From Lyngbya sp. HA4199-MV5 (GTDB taxonomy: Bacteria > Cyanobacteriota > Cyanobacteriia > Leptolyngbyales > Leptolyngbyaceae), in assembly GCA_019359375.1 (NCBI GenBank), contig JAHHHL010000043.1, forward strand, positions 1-58,745: a DNA stretch of 58,745 nt. Reading direction: 5' to 3'. Shown here piece by piece: positions 43,189 to 51,908 of the stretch. The translations under genes and the position numbers were made by a program. The number at the start of each line of letters is the position of its first letter. The stretch's first letter is position 1. Below the pieces are notes generated by a model. It saw only the letters and a list, made by a program, of their open reading frames with translations, had not been told where the DNA came from and did not search any database.

Positions 43189-44352
43189 CTACAGCAACCC
43201 GATCGCATGGAGCGGACCACGACCCATAAAGATTTCCAGCAACACCGCCAGAATTCCCAGCATGGCAAGACGACCGTTCCAGACTTCTGCCGAAATCGTC
43301 ATACCCCATTCCCACCGCTCTGGAGGATACATCTTGACCTGCTTTTCTGGATGCATGACTTGCGCCAGCTTTAAGTGAGGCGCATCTAACGCCTCTACTA
43401 CCAGATTTGCCAGATCATCGATAAAGCCGGGATGAGTGTTGAGAGCAGGAACGCGGTGGAAGTGCTCAATACCTGCTTCTTCTGCCAGTTCCCGATACTC
43501 CATGTCAATTTCTTGCAGCGTTTCAATGTGTTCTGAAACAAAGCTAATGGGTACAACGGCAAGATCTTTCACGCCCTGGTCAGCGAGTTCTTTGAGCGCG
43601 TCATCGGTGTAGGGCTGAAGCCATTCCACGGGACCCACACGGCTCTGATACGCCAGCACATGTGGATTGGATCGATTCAGCGTTTGCATGATGAGTGACA
43701 CGCAGGCTTCAATTTCGCGCTGGTAAGGATCGCCAGCTTCTTCGACGTAGCTTACAGGTACACCGTGAGCGCTGAAGAAAACGTGCACTTTGTCTGGTTC
43801 GGGGAACTGATCTAGTTCATGCGCGATCAAATCAGCCATTGCTCGAAGATAGCCAGGGCGATCGTACCAGGAGGGAATCGCCGTGTAGTCAATGTCTGCC
43901 AGGGTGGGATCTTCTTGCCAAATTTGCTCTAGCAGGCGAAAACTGGAGCCGCTCGTACTAATCGAAAAGTGAGGATAGAGGGGCAGGATGACGAGCCGAT
44001 CGACCTGATCGCGCTTGATGCGTGCGATCGCCTCCTCTGTATAGGGATGCCAGTACCGCATACCCACATAGACGTTGGCATCGTGTCCCTTCTGCTGAAG
44101 CTGTACCTGAAGCGCCTGAGCCTGTTCTTCTGTAATGCGGCGCAAGGGTGAACCACCGCCTATCTGTCGATAGTTTTCCTGAGATTTTTTAGCTCGCGTC
44201 GTTGAAATTAACCATGCAAGCGGACGTTGCATCCAGGGAAATGGCAGTCGGATGATCTCTGGATCAGAAAACAGGTTGAACAGAAAGGGACGAACATCTT
44301 CCAAATGGTCTGGTCCGCCCAGGTTTAGCAGCAATACCCCAAATCGACCCAT
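43189..44352 (-). CDS. hemH: Ferrochelatase with C-terminal HLIP/CAB-like helix
   Basis: A 387-residue ferrochelatase that inserts Fe2+ into protoporphyrin IX in the last step of haem synthesis. It starts [15 protein letters not shown], and the active-site His is in [17 protein letters not shown], with further conserved [12 protein letters not shown] and [12 protein letters not shown]. The last 45 residues carry the cyanobacterial/plastid extension: [20 protein letters not shown] followed by a hydrophobic helix. This matches the chlorophyll a/b-binding motif of high-light-inducible proteins, which anchors the enzyme at the membrane and may bind pigment. The gene converges on the HD-domain gene with a 70-bp gap. 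Confidence 0.96.
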   Translation of the reverse strand: MGRFGVLLLNLGGPDHLEDVRPFLFNLFSDPEIIRLPFPWMQRPLAWLISTTRAKKSQENYRQIGGGSPLRRITEEQAQALQVQLQQKGHDANVYVGMRYWHPYTEEAIARIKRDQVDRLVILPLYPHFSISTSGSSFRLLEQIWQEDPTLADIDYTAIPSWYDRPGYLRAMADLIAHELDQFPEPDKVHVFFSAHGVPVSYVEEAGDPYQREIEACVSLIMQTLNRSNPHVLAYQSRVGPVEWLQPYTDDALKELADQGVKDLAVVPISFVSEHIETLQEIDMEYRELAEEAGIEHFHRVPALNTHPGFIDDLANLVVEALDAPHLKLAQVMHPEKQVKMYPPERWEWGMTISAEVWNGRLAMLGILAVLLEIFMGRGPLHAIGLL

Positions 44353-44611
44353 AACGGCTACAGCTTTTTCGTACTCTCAGGTTTGTTACTGATTTTAACC
44401 TTATGTTTGGAGCAAGATAGCCGAGAAACCTGACGTATTGAGTTTTTCTGCCCCTATGCTTAACAGAACTTTAAACTAACTGGAGATTTGACGAGCGAGC
44501 GGTTAGATGGTGGACGGATCGAAAACTGGCAATCATACCCTGAAGAAGGCGATCGCCTAGCCAGTAAGCTAGCCATCACGGGTGAGCTAATCTCTCAGTA
44601 AGGAGAAAGTC

Positions 44612-44680
44612 ATGTGCCTTCGCTTCTACCAAGCTCATTCAGCTTCGGCACTGCTTAACTCATTGCAACTCAGCATTTAA
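44612..44680 (+). CDS. Possible 22-residue peptide with strong ribosome binding site
   Basis: AAGGAGAAAGTC precedes an ATG at ideal spacing. The frame encodes MCLRFYQAHSASALLNSLQL and two more residues before TAA. The preceding 100 bp contain short inverted repeats (GGCGATCGCC; TAGCCAGTAAGCTA) and CTAATCTCTCAGTAAGGAG, so a structured leader with a short ORF is conceivable. Nothing clearly coding follows it on this strand until 45260. Confidence 0.25.
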   Translation: MCLRFYQAHSASALLNSLQLSI

Positions 44681-44760
44681 AGCCTTGGTCGGCTGTTTCT
44701 AATGCATCTCCACACTGACTCCTGAGGATCGTGGATTAAATAACATCGGCAAAGCCAAGC

Positions 44761-44832
44761 GTAAGGGCTTAGCATTCGGCAGGTATGCTTTCAGCTAGGG
44801 CAGAGGTTTTTGCCCGAATGCTAAGCCCCTAC
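44761..44832. repeat. 72-bp inverted repeat element GTAGGGGCTTAGC, copy B
   Basis: It begins GTAAGGGCTTAGCATTCGG and ends CCGAATGCTAAGCCCCTAC, forming terminal inverted repeats of about 19 bp with one mismatch. Length equals copy A at 18168-18239, while the core differs. Confidence 0.78.
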
Positions 44833-44985
44833 AGAATTATCGGTTTTACTTTGTTCTCGTTCCTAAGGCGATTTCTACACAAGAAATGCCCCAACATCGT
44901 GCAGGTATGTTGCCCGTATCGCCAACAAGACGCTTGCACTACGGCATCAATGGGGTAGATTCTTTACGAGAAATCACCTGAGAGT

Positions 44986-45243
44986 TTAGAGGGCAAACAA
45001 TTCTCCTTTAATCAGCATCCCAACCGCTTGAGCCATGCTGTCGATCGCGCTTTCGTTGGCTCCAAAGCGCTGTGTGAGCGATCGCGCGAGGAAGTGGATG
45101 ATGTCGTCATTCTCATTTTGAAGATTACTGCTTTGAAGATCATCCTTTAGCACAACCGGGATGCCTCTGTAAGCGTAGTCTGCCTGCTTTATCGGGCTGT
45201 CGCATGGCGGTGGCGATGCGTAAAGGGGATCTATTTCAGCACT
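44986..45243 (-). pseudogene. Truncated gene end lacking a start
   Basis: A minus-strand frame between two stops reads like protein for 85 codons: IDPLYASPPPCDSPIKQADY, RGIPVVLKDDLQSS, DDIIHFLARSLTQRF and AVGMLIKGELFAL. There is no ATG in the N-terminal part; a GTG at the VVLKDD position is the only candidate. It appears to be the C-terminal remnant of a gene cut near 45240, where the next gene begins. The family is not recognised. Confidence 0.4.
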
Positions 45244-45259
45244 TTAGAGGAATTGCCTG

Positions 45260-47578
45260 ATGGCTATCATTACCGTCACCAATACACGCGACAGCGGTGC
45301 TGGATCGCTGAGAGAGGCGATCGCTCGCGCCCAGGCTGGTGACACCGTTAAATTTGCTGCCACGCTGGCGAATAAAACCATCACGTTGACGAGTGGGTAT
45401 CTTGAGATCAATAAAGCTCTGACGATTGACGGTGCTGGGGCTGCCAATCTAACCGTTAGTGGTAATAACGCTCGCCAGGTGTTTTATGTTCCCAAATTTG
45501 GCACGGTTGCGTTCAAAAACCTCACGATCGCCAATGGCAAGACGACGGGCAGTGGAGGGGCGATCCAACTGCGAGATTACGGCACTTTAACAGTCGTCAA
45601 CTGTCGGTTTAACAACAACGCAGCAGGGATTGGGGGTGCCATCAGCGTCGGGTATGGCAGTAAAGCAACTGTCCTCAACAGTCAGTTTGATGGCAATGAC
45701 GGGACGTTAACGAACTCAACCTACAGTGCAGGCGCGATCGCCACAGGTGGTTCTAGCGTTCTGACGGTGCGCGGATCGCAGTTTACCAATAACCGTGGCG
45801 TCAACGGTGGCGCGATTTACAGTCTACTGGGGGCGTTGACGATCGAAGATTCCACCTTTCTCAAAAACAGTTCTGCGGGTGCGCTCGGTGGAGGAGCCGT
45901 GTTTGCAGATGGCGCGAACCCGATCGGACCAGGCTCAACGGTGGGTGGAACGATCGCCATTCGTCGCAGTCGGGTTGAAGGCAACCAGACGAAGGGTGAG
46001 GGCGGCGGGCTTTTCTTGTATGGCTACGGGCAAGACAAGATCATCGTGGAAGACAGCGCGATCGTGGGAAATGCCGTTACCTCAAATGGGAAATACGCCA
46101 GAGGTGGCGGCTTACGCACCAATAGCAACCTGACCCTCCGCAACGTCACCGTGGCAAACAACACCGCAACCAAGCAAGGAGGCGGACTCTGGATTGACGG
46201 TGGCTACCCTGTCAACATTCTCAACAGCACCTTTTCGGGCAATCAGGTGGCGGATGATGCGGGCGGCGCAATGTTCTTGAATACGACGAAAGAAACGCCG
46301 ATCAGCATCAAGAACTCAACGATCGTCAACAACACGGCTGGACGCGCGTCTGGTGCCATGTGGCTCAACAGCAGCACTCAGGCGGTTACGCTGACTAACT
46401 CGATCGTGGCGAACAACACAGCAGGCGATCGTTATCAGCAGCAAATCGGTTATGCTCCCCGGGATGGCGGCGGCAATATTGAATTTCCGGCTCCGGGTTA
46501 TGGCAATCTTCGGGTCACCGCCAGCAGCCGCATCGTTGATCCTCGCCTTGGTTCACTGCAAACCATTAATGGAGTACTGATCCATCCCCTCCTGACAGGC
46601 AGTCCTGCTATTAATACAGGTGTGAGCGGAGCACCCACGATCGACGAACGTGGCTTCTTGCGCGACAGTAAGCCCGATGTGGGTGCCTTTGAGTTTGGCA
46701 GCACCACGCGACCTGCCCTACCGCTTCAGCTTTGGATTGATGACACGACAGGGTTAGAAGGGAATAGCGGTACGAGCGATCGCGTCTTTACCGTTTCCCT
46801 GTCTGCGGTCAGTAAAACGTCTGTTACGGTCAATTATGCGACGGCAGACGGCAATGCTAAAGCAGGTGCAGACTACGTTGCCAGGTCGGGAAAACTCACC
46901 TTTAAGCCGGGTGAAACGAGCAAGACAATCCGGGTACCTGTCATTGGCGATGCGATTCCCGAACTCAGCGAAGTGTTTTATGTCAATCTGAGTGGTGCCA
47001 CTGGTGCCAGTTTAGGCGATGGTCAGGGCGTTGGCATCATCCCGACTGACGATGGGCTACCACCCTCCATTGCGATTGATGATGTCAGCCTGACAGAACC
47101 CCGAAGCGGCACCAGTAACGCTGTCTTTACGGTGAAACTCTCTGGCGCTGGCAAAGGCAAGATTACCGTCAGCTATGCAACCGCCGACAGTACGGCGATC
47201 GCAGGACAAGACTATAAAAGCACTAAAGGAACGCTAACCTTCAACCCTGGTGAAACCACGAAAACCATTGCTGTTCCCGTTTTAAGCGGCACGCTGACAG
47301 AAGCAGATGAAACTTTCTTTGTGAATTTGAGCAATCCTAACGATGCGCGATTTGGCGATGGCAAAGGCGTTGCGACGCTCAAAAATGCTGCCACTGCTCC
47401 ACTTACTGCTAGCGCTGCTTCTACAACCCTGGCACAGTCAAATGATGCGGGTGGAAGCTGGTTCACCAGTGATTTAGCCACCGCTTCTAGCCGTGATTTG
47501 AGCGGTGTAAAAAGTACCTCGTTGACGGCTCCATTAATGCCATCGACAGCACAACCATCGAGCCAGAAGTTGCTGTAG
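45260..47578 (+). CDS. Beta-helix surface protein with two Calx-beta domains
   Basis: A 772-residue predicted surface or exported protein. Residues 1-480 form a right-handed parallel beta-helix, opening with VTNTRDSGAGSLREAI (the CSLREA-like 'choice-of-anchor Q' start) and repeating Asn-rich turns such as NNTATKQGGGLWIDGG. Two Calx-beta repeats follow at about 495-585 and 590-700; both contain VTVNYATADG/ITVSYATADS, AGxDY and LTFxPGET. The last 70 residues are Ser/Thr/Ala-rich. No N-terminal signal peptide is visible, as in many cyanobacterial proteins of this type, so the export route is unclear. No RTX nonapeptides are seen. Confidence 0.88.
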   Translation: MAIITVTNTRDSGAGSLREAIARAQAGDTVKFAATLANKTITLTSGYLEINKALTIDGAGAANLTVSGNNARQVFYVPKFGTVAFKNLTIANGKTTGSGGAIQLRDYGTLTVVNCRFNNNAAGIGGAISVGYGSKATVLNSQFDGNDGTLTNSTYSAGAIATGGSSVLTVRGSQFTNNRGVNGGAIYSLLGALTIEDSTFLKNSSAGALGGGAVFADGANPIGPGSTVGGTIAIRRSRVEGNQTKGEGGGLFLYGYGQDKIIVEDSAIVGNAVTSNGKYARGGGLRTNSNLTLRNVTVANNTATKQGGGLWIDGGYPVNILNSTFSGNQVADDAGGAMFLNTTKETPISIKNSTIVNNTAGRASGAMWLNSSTQAVTLTNSIVANNTAGDRYQQQIGYAPRDGGGNIEFPAPGYGNLRVTASSRIVDPRLGSLQTINGVLIHPLLTGSPAINTGVSGAPTIDERGFLRDSKPDVGAFEFGSTTRPALPLQLWIDDTTGLEGNSGTSDRVFTVSLSAVSKTSVTVNYATADGNAKAGADYVARSGKLTFKPGETSKTIRVPVIGDAIPELSEVFYVNLSGATGASLGDGQGVGIIPTDDGLPPSIAIDDVSLTEPRSGTSNAVFTVKLSGAGKGKITVSYATADSTAIAGQDYKSTKGTLTFNPGETTKTIAVPVLSGTLTEADETFFVNLSNPNDARFGDGKGVATLKNAATAPLTASAASTTLAQSNDAGGSWFTSDLATASSRDLSGVKSTSLTAPLMPSTAQPSSQKLL

Positions 47579-47683
47579 CGGGTTGGCGATCGAGCAACCG
47601 TTAGCAACCAACGCGCAGTTCTAATCACCAGACTGCAATCTAAAATGGGTGAGCAAGATACCGTATCATCCATTTGCCTTGCT

Positions 47684-48907
47684 ATGACGGATGCCAATGA
47701 CGCGATCGATGCTCGCATTAGCCAAACCAATCAGCGGCTAAAAGCAGCGCAAATGGGCTTTCAGATTGAGCGGCGAGGGCAGAAATTGGGACTGCGGGGA
47801 ATGTTGCCGCCGCGACCAGGCAGTTTACGCCTCAAGCCCACCCAACAACGGCTAAGTTTGGCTCTACCCGCTACGCCAGCAGGCTTGAAGCAGGCGGAAC
47901 AGACTGTAAAAGTGATCGCCGCTCAACTGATTCAAAACACCTTTGACTGGCGCAACTATGCCGATGGTGCTGGCTGGGGGCGGCTCGACCAGATGGGTTT
48001 AGCACAGCAGGTAGAAGCCTTTAAGCACCAGTTTTTTGCCGATTCGGCACGAGTCAGCCACCCTGCTTCGACGAAAACCACCTGGGAAGGGGCATACGCA
48101 CCCTATTTACGCAAGCTGGAAGCGATCGCTCAAGCGAACCCCCAACTCAGTTTTGTCGAAGCCATTTACGCCACAGTGCGCGCTACAGACGACCATTCTC
48201 GCAGTCGCCAGCTTTGCTGCACTACCTTGGGTGCGTTTGCTGATTTTTTGAAGGTAGAATTGCCGATCGACCTCAAAACCTTCTGGGGACGCTACGGGGT
48301 GAGCCAAACCCAAGCCCGCGAGTTGCCATCGGATGAGTTAATTGTTTCTACCTGGGCGACAATCCCCAATCCAAGCTGGCAGTTTGTCTATGCTGTAATG
48401 GCAACCTACGGCTTGAGAAATCACGAGGTCTTTTTCTGTGATTTCTCGGCGCTGCTGCAAGGCAACTCAGAGGCAACCATCCGTGTCCTCAACACGACCA
48501 AAACAGGCACTCATGACGTATGGCCCTTCTACCCTGAATGGGTGGAGTCTTTTAATCTGCGATCGCTCCAGCTACCCACCATCCAAACCGATCTCAGCCA
48601 AACTACCCTCCAGCGCATTGGACAGCGCGTTACCTCCCAATTCCGTCGCTACGACTTGCCCTTCTCACCGTACAACCTGCGCCACGCCTGGGCTGTCCGC
48701 ACCATCCACTTTGGCTTGCCCGACACCGTAGCAGCCCGAATGATGGGTCACTCCGTTGCCGTCCACAATCGCACCTATCACCAATGGCTCACCCACCGCG
48801 ATCAGCAACAGGCAGTAGAGACGGCGTTGAGTCGAAGTCGGCTGGTTGCGCCGGGAGGGGGTAGAAGGCAGGAGGCAGGAGGCAGGAGGCAGAAGGATGA
48901 GGGATGA
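47684..48907 (+). CDS. Tyrosine recombinase/phage-type integrase family protein
   Basis: A 407-residue tyrosine recombinase of a cyanobacterial lineage. The catalytic residues are visible: R245 in YGLRNHEVFF, the HxxR-type RHAWAVR in SPYNLRHAWAVR, the late histidine in MMGHSVAVHNRTYHQW, and the nucleophile Tyr in that same segment. The N-terminal half is helical. The last 20 residues (GGGRRQEAGGRRQKDEG) are encoded by GGCAGGA heptamers and look like an acquired tail. No attachment sites or cargo were found, so it may be a housekeeping-type or stranded recombinase. I start at ATG 47684, where family similarity begins; ATG 47645 is possible. Confidence 0.82.
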   Translation: MTDANDAIDARISQTNQRLKAAQMGFQIERRGQKLGLRGMLPPRPGSLRLKPTQQRLSLALPATPAGLKQAEQTVKVIAAQLIQNTFDWRNYADGAGWGRLDQMGLAQQVEAFKHQFFADSARVSHPASTKTTWEGAYAPYLRKLEAIAQANPQLSFVEAIYATVRATDDHSRSRQLCCTTLGAFADFLKVELPIDLKTFWGRYGVSQTQARELPSDELIVSTWATIPNPSWQFVYAVMATYGLRNHEVFFCDFSALLQGNSEATIRVLNTTKTGTHDVWPFYPEWVESFNLRSLQLPTIQTDLSQTTLQRIGQRVTSQFRRYDLPFSPYNLRHAWAVRTIHFGLPDTVAARMMGHSVAVHNRTYHQWLTHRDQQQAVETALSRSRLVAPGGGRRQEAGGRRQKDEG

Positions 48908-48935
48908 GGGATGGGGGATGAAGGATGAGGGCTAA
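48860..48935. repeat. STRR block at the integrase 3' end
   Basis: GGCAGGA units followed by GGATGAG/GGATGGG units run from the last codons of the integrase gene past its stop. The stop codon TGA lies in a GGATGAG unit. Confidence 0.82.
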
Positions 48936-49015
48936 AACTGAAGCTTTCAGTCATGCTATACATCAGCACTGATCACTGATTTACTTGTTCACTGGCAACT
49001 GCTTAAAACTCAAAA

Positions 49016-49088
49016 CCCTCCCCTGCTTCCCCTGCTTCCCCCCTTACTCCTGCCCCCTCACCCCTCACCCCTCACCCCTCACCCCTCA
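49016..49088. repeat. STRR block directly upstream of the methyltransferase ATG
   Basis: CCCTGCTTCC-type units are followed by five exact CCCCTCA heptamers at 49054-49088. The array ends six bases before the ATG at 49095 and occupies the place of the ribosome binding site; no Shine-Dalgarno sequence is present. Confidence 0.85.
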
Positions 49089-49094
49089 CCTCCT

Positions 49095-49724
49095 ATGGCA
49101 ACCATTCTTAGAGACTGGAGTTATCAATATCAGTGGGTCTACGACAGCTTTGCGCGGTTGGCAGCGTTGAGTGTGGGTGGAGAGCGACGGTTTCGGCAAT
49201 TAGCGCTGGAGGGGGTGCCGATCGCCTCTGAAACGACTGTCCTTGATCTGTGCTGTGGGAGTGGGCAAACCACGCAATTTTTGGTGACGCGATCGCATCA
49301 CGTTACCGGGCTGGATGCCTCACCGCTCTCCCTCAAGCGTGCTGAGAAAAACGTACCCCAGGCAACCTACGTCGAAGCCTTTGCAGAAACGATGCCGTTC
49401 CCGGACAATCACTTTGAGGTGGTGCATACCAGCGTGGCACTGCACGAGATGGAAGCATTGCAACTCCAGCAAATTCTAAAAGAAGTCCATCGGGTTCTCC
49501 GACCAGGCGGCTATTTTGCGTTGGTTGATTTTCACCAACCCACCAACCCGCTTTTTATACCCGGACTAACGCTATTTCTGCTGCTCTTTGAAACCGAGAC
49601 TGCCTGGGCGTTAATCAACACAGATCTTGCTGCACAGATTGAAGCAACTGGTTTTCAGCTTGTGAAGCAAACGCTTCATGCGGGTGGCAGTCTTCAGGTC
49701 ATTCAGGTGCAAAAGCCTTCCTAA
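49095..49724 (+). CDS. Class I SAM-dependent methyltransferase
   Basis: A 209-residue methyltransferase of the UbiE/Methyltransf_11 type. SAM motif I is VLDLCCGSGQTTQFL near residues 49-63, motif II VTGLDASPLSLKRA, then AFAETMPFPDNHFEVV, and LRPGGYFALVDFH after it. The hydrophobic stretch FIPGLTLFLLLFETET suggests a lipid-like or quinone substrate. The substrate is not known. The upstream region consists of CCCCTCA heptamers. The cyclo-ligase gene begins 2 bp after its stop, so they are cotranscribed. Confidence 0.87.
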   Translation: MATILRDWSYQYQWVYDSFARLAALSVGGERRFRQLALEGVPIASETTVLDLCCGSGQTTQFLVTRSHHVTGLDASPLSLKRAEKNVPQATYVEAFAETMPFPDNHFEVVHTSVALHEMEALQLQQILKEVHRVLRPGGYFALVDFHQPTNPLFIPGLTLFLLLFETETAWALINTDLAAQIEATGFQLVKQTLHAGGSLQVIQVQKPS

Positions 49725-49726
49725 AA

Positions 49727-50305
49727 ATGATGGATAAACGGGCATTAAGGAAAGATTTGCTGGCTAAACGTCAAGCGATCGCGCCTGAAGCTTGGCAAGC
49801 CAACAGTCATCAGCTTTGTGAGCATTTGCGATCGTCTCCTCTATTTATTCAGGCTCAAACGGTGCTGGCGTACTTCAGCATTCGGCAAGAGCCGGATCTT
49901 CGCGCACTGTTTGCACTGGAGAAAGTCTGGGGCTTTCCGCGCTGTATGGGTAAAACGCTGCACTGGCATACCTGGAGTCCGCAAGCATCTCTGCCATTTC
50001 GAGCGGGAGCCTATGGCATTCTCGAACCGCATCCAGACTCGCCGATATTGGCTCCAGAGCAAGTAGATTTGCTGTTGGTGCCTGCGATCGCCTGCGATCA
50101 GCGCGGCTATCGGTTAGGTTACGGTGGTGGTTTTTACGATCGCCTCTTGGCTTCCCCTGCTTGGGCAGAAAAAACCACGATCGGCATTGTGTTTGACCTG
50201 GCGTATCTGCCTGCCCTGCTAGAAGATCCGTGGGATCGACCGCTCACAGCCGTTTGTACTGAAAAAGGTCTCTTTCACTCAAGTTCTTCTGCGGGAAGTG
50301 GCTAA
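49727..50305 (+). CDS. 5-formyltetrahydrofolate cyclo-ligase
   Basis: A 192-residue enzyme converting 5-formyl-THF to 5,10-methenyl-THF with ATP, which clears a photorespiration-linked folate by-product. Family motifs are RKDLLAKRQAI at the start, AYFSIRQEPDL, and the C-terminal substrate loop LVPAIACDQRGYRLGYGGGFYDRLL. It follows the methyltransferase gene by 2 bp and uses ATG 49727 or 49730. The pair forms an operon. Confidence 0.93.
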   Translation: MMDKRALRKDLLAKRQAIAPEAWQANSHQLCEHLRSSPLFIQAQTVLAYFSIRQEPDLRALFALEKVWGFPRCMGKTLHWHTWSPQASLPFRAGAYGILEPHPDSPILAPEQVDLLLVPAIACDQRGYRLGYGGGFYDRLLASPAWAEKTTIGIVFDLAYLPALLEDPWDRPLTAVCTEKGLFHSSSSAGSG

Positions 50306-50548
50306 GTGGCGATTGCTCCGATCCCCAAAACAATTCTTGCTCACTGCTTGACAGGTGCCTTCCGTAATAGCGATACTGATTAACTGGCTGTCTATTCCTG
50401 CTCGGAACAGGTCAGGCACACAAAAAGCCTGTAAGCGAGTGATGAAGGAAGAGTTTTGAGCGTTGAGCTAAAGACGGCTTTTCTCATTCAAAACTTAGAA
50501 TTCAAAACTCTCTAAGGCTACCTGTACGGCAACTTTCAGGACGATCTC

Positions 50549-50944
50549 ATGACTACTTACGCAATTATTGAAGCGGGCGGCAAACAGATACGGGTAGAAC
50601 CCGGTCGGTTCTATGACATCAATCGCCTCCCGGCTGAACCCGATACTCAAATTACGATCGACAAAGTGCTATTCATCCAGGATGATGGCGATATTAGCGT
50701 GGGACAACCGCTGGTTGAGGGCGCAACGGTTGAAGCAACGGTAATGCAGCATCTGCGCGATCGCAAGATCATCGTTTACAAAATGCGCCCTAAGAAGAAA
50801 ACCCGCAAAAAGCAAGGGCATCGTCAAGACCTTACTCGGTTGATGATTGATAGCATTAATGTGGGTGGTTCTAGCTCCAAGGCGAGTAAAAAAGCTGCTC
50901 CAGCAAAAGAAGCTGAGCCAGCAGTAGAAGCTGACGAAGAATAA
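50549..50944 (+). CDS. rplU: 50S ribosomal protein L21
   Basis: A 131-residue large-subunit protein. It begins [17 protein letters not shown] and includes the L21 signature [19 protein letters not shown]. The last 30 residues form an Ala/Lys/Glu-rich tail ([17 protein letters not shown]), common in cyanobacterial L21. rpmA follows 110 bp downstream, the conserved bacterial order. The 243-bp gap upstream holds weak GAGTTTTGAG repeat debris near 50450-50510. Confidence 0.96.
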   Translation: MTTYAIIEAGGKQIRVEPGRFYDINRLPAEPDTQITIDKVLFIQDDGDISVGQPLVEGATVEATVMQHLRDRKIIVYKMRPKKKTRKKQGHRQDLTRLMIDSINVGGSSSKASKKAAPAKEAEPAVEADEE

Positions 50945-51054
50945 CCAATGCGATCACGCTCTGACTTTGAGCTTGGCGCGGCGGCGATCGAAGATTGATG
51001 TGAATTAGACTTCTGATAGAAGCGTCCGTTAAAAACGAAAGGCTGGGGGAAATT

Positions 51055-51348
51055 ATGGCTCACAAAAAAGGGACAGGTAGTACACGGAACGGTCGTGACT
51101 CAAATGCTCAGCGCCTCGGCGTGAAGCGCTACGGTGGGCAAACTGTGAAAGCAGGTAACATTTTGATCCGTCAACGTGGCACCAAAATTCATCCTGGTAA
51201 CAACGTTGGTCGCGGTAGTGATGACACCCTGTTTGCCCTGATCAATGGCATCGTGACATTTGAGCGCTACGGCAAAAGCAAGAAGAAAGTCAGCGTTTAT
51301 CCTGTGGCTGAAACCGTCGCCGCTTCACCCGTGGCAGTTGAAGCATAA
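51055..51348 (+). CDS. rpmA: 50S ribosomal protein L27
   Basis: A 97-residue large-subunit protein whose N-terminus reaches the peptidyl-transferase centre. It starts [20 protein letters not shown], with the L27 motif [32 protein letters not shown]-type sequence lies just upstream of the ATG. It is the second gene of the rplU-rpmA operon and is followed by a terminator. Confidence 0.97.
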   Translation: MAHKKGTGSTRNGRDSNAQRLGVKRYGGQTVKAGNILIRQRGTKIHPGNNVGRGSDDTLFALINGIVTFERYGKSKKKVSVYPVAETVAASPVAVEA

Positions 51349-51385
51349 GGTTTCGCAAAGAGTTTACTAACACTTAATTTTGTGT

Positions 51386-51437
51386 ACTCCCAGTGCTTTG
51401 TTGTCTTGTTCAGAGATAGCGAGGCATTGGGAGTTTT
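51386..51437 (+). terminator. Terminator of the rplU-rpmA operon
   Basis: ACTCCCAGTGC pairs with GCATTGGGAGT (one G-T pair), followed by TTTTGCTT. It begins 38 bp past the rpmA stop. Confidence 0.7.
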
Positions 51438-51490
51438 GCTTGAGACAAAACACCTGATCGACTGACAAAACTCATGACCCCTTATCCTGC

Positions 51491-51592
51491 TGTAGGTTGG
51501 GTTGAGCCTTGCGTAGCTTGCTTCCCGCAGGGTAAACCAACAAAATAGACTCTAACGCTGGGTTGCCGCTATCGGTACAACCCAACCTTACG
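51491..51592. repeat. Interspersed inverted repeat, TAGGTTGGGTT...AACCCAACCTTA
   Basis: The ends TGTAGGTTGGGTT and AACCCAACCTTAC are inverted repeats about 100 bp apart. An inner 22-bp segment at 51513-51534 (GTAGCTTGCTTCCCGCAGGG and two more bases) recurs exactly at 54912-54933. Confidence 0.65.
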
Positions 51593-51665
51593 AAATGGCA
51601 TTTACTTGCCGCGATCGCTTAAAGTTGAATCAATTGGCAGGCATTAACCTGTATCCATAAAGGTT

Positions 51666-51796
51666 CTAGGGAGTGTCATCAATTAGCTCCGAAACCTTGC
51701 AATATCAGCAGTGTCACGCCCGTCCCCACACACCAGGCTAGGGGCTGGAACCCTTGCTGCAAGGAATGTGTAGTACTAATTGATGACAGCCCATAG
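51666..51796 (+). repeat. MITE-like element, copy 5 of 6
   Basis: A 131-bp copy with left end CTAGGGAGTGTCATCAATTA and right end CTAATTGATGACAGCCCATAG, plus the internal CTAGGGGCTGGAACCCTTGC. It lies 113 bp upstream of the prohibitin start, the only copy clearly in a 5' region. Confidence 0.86.
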
Positions 51797-51908
51797 CATT
51801 CATTCAGCGTTAGGGAGCTGGGTCTCAAAAGCATGACGCTTATCCGCCGTAGAATCTGCCTGCCCCCATACAAGGCTTGAACATCCGCAATTTGTATGGC
51901 TAACTTGT

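Noticed and set aside
47684-48907. Prophage or integrative element carrying the integrase
   Set aside because: No attachment repeats, structural phage genes or cargo flank it; neighbours are ordinary chromosomal genes.
49016-49088. Possible CRISPR array
   Set aside because: The repeats are 7 bp without spacers. No repeat-spacer pattern or cas genes occur in the window.
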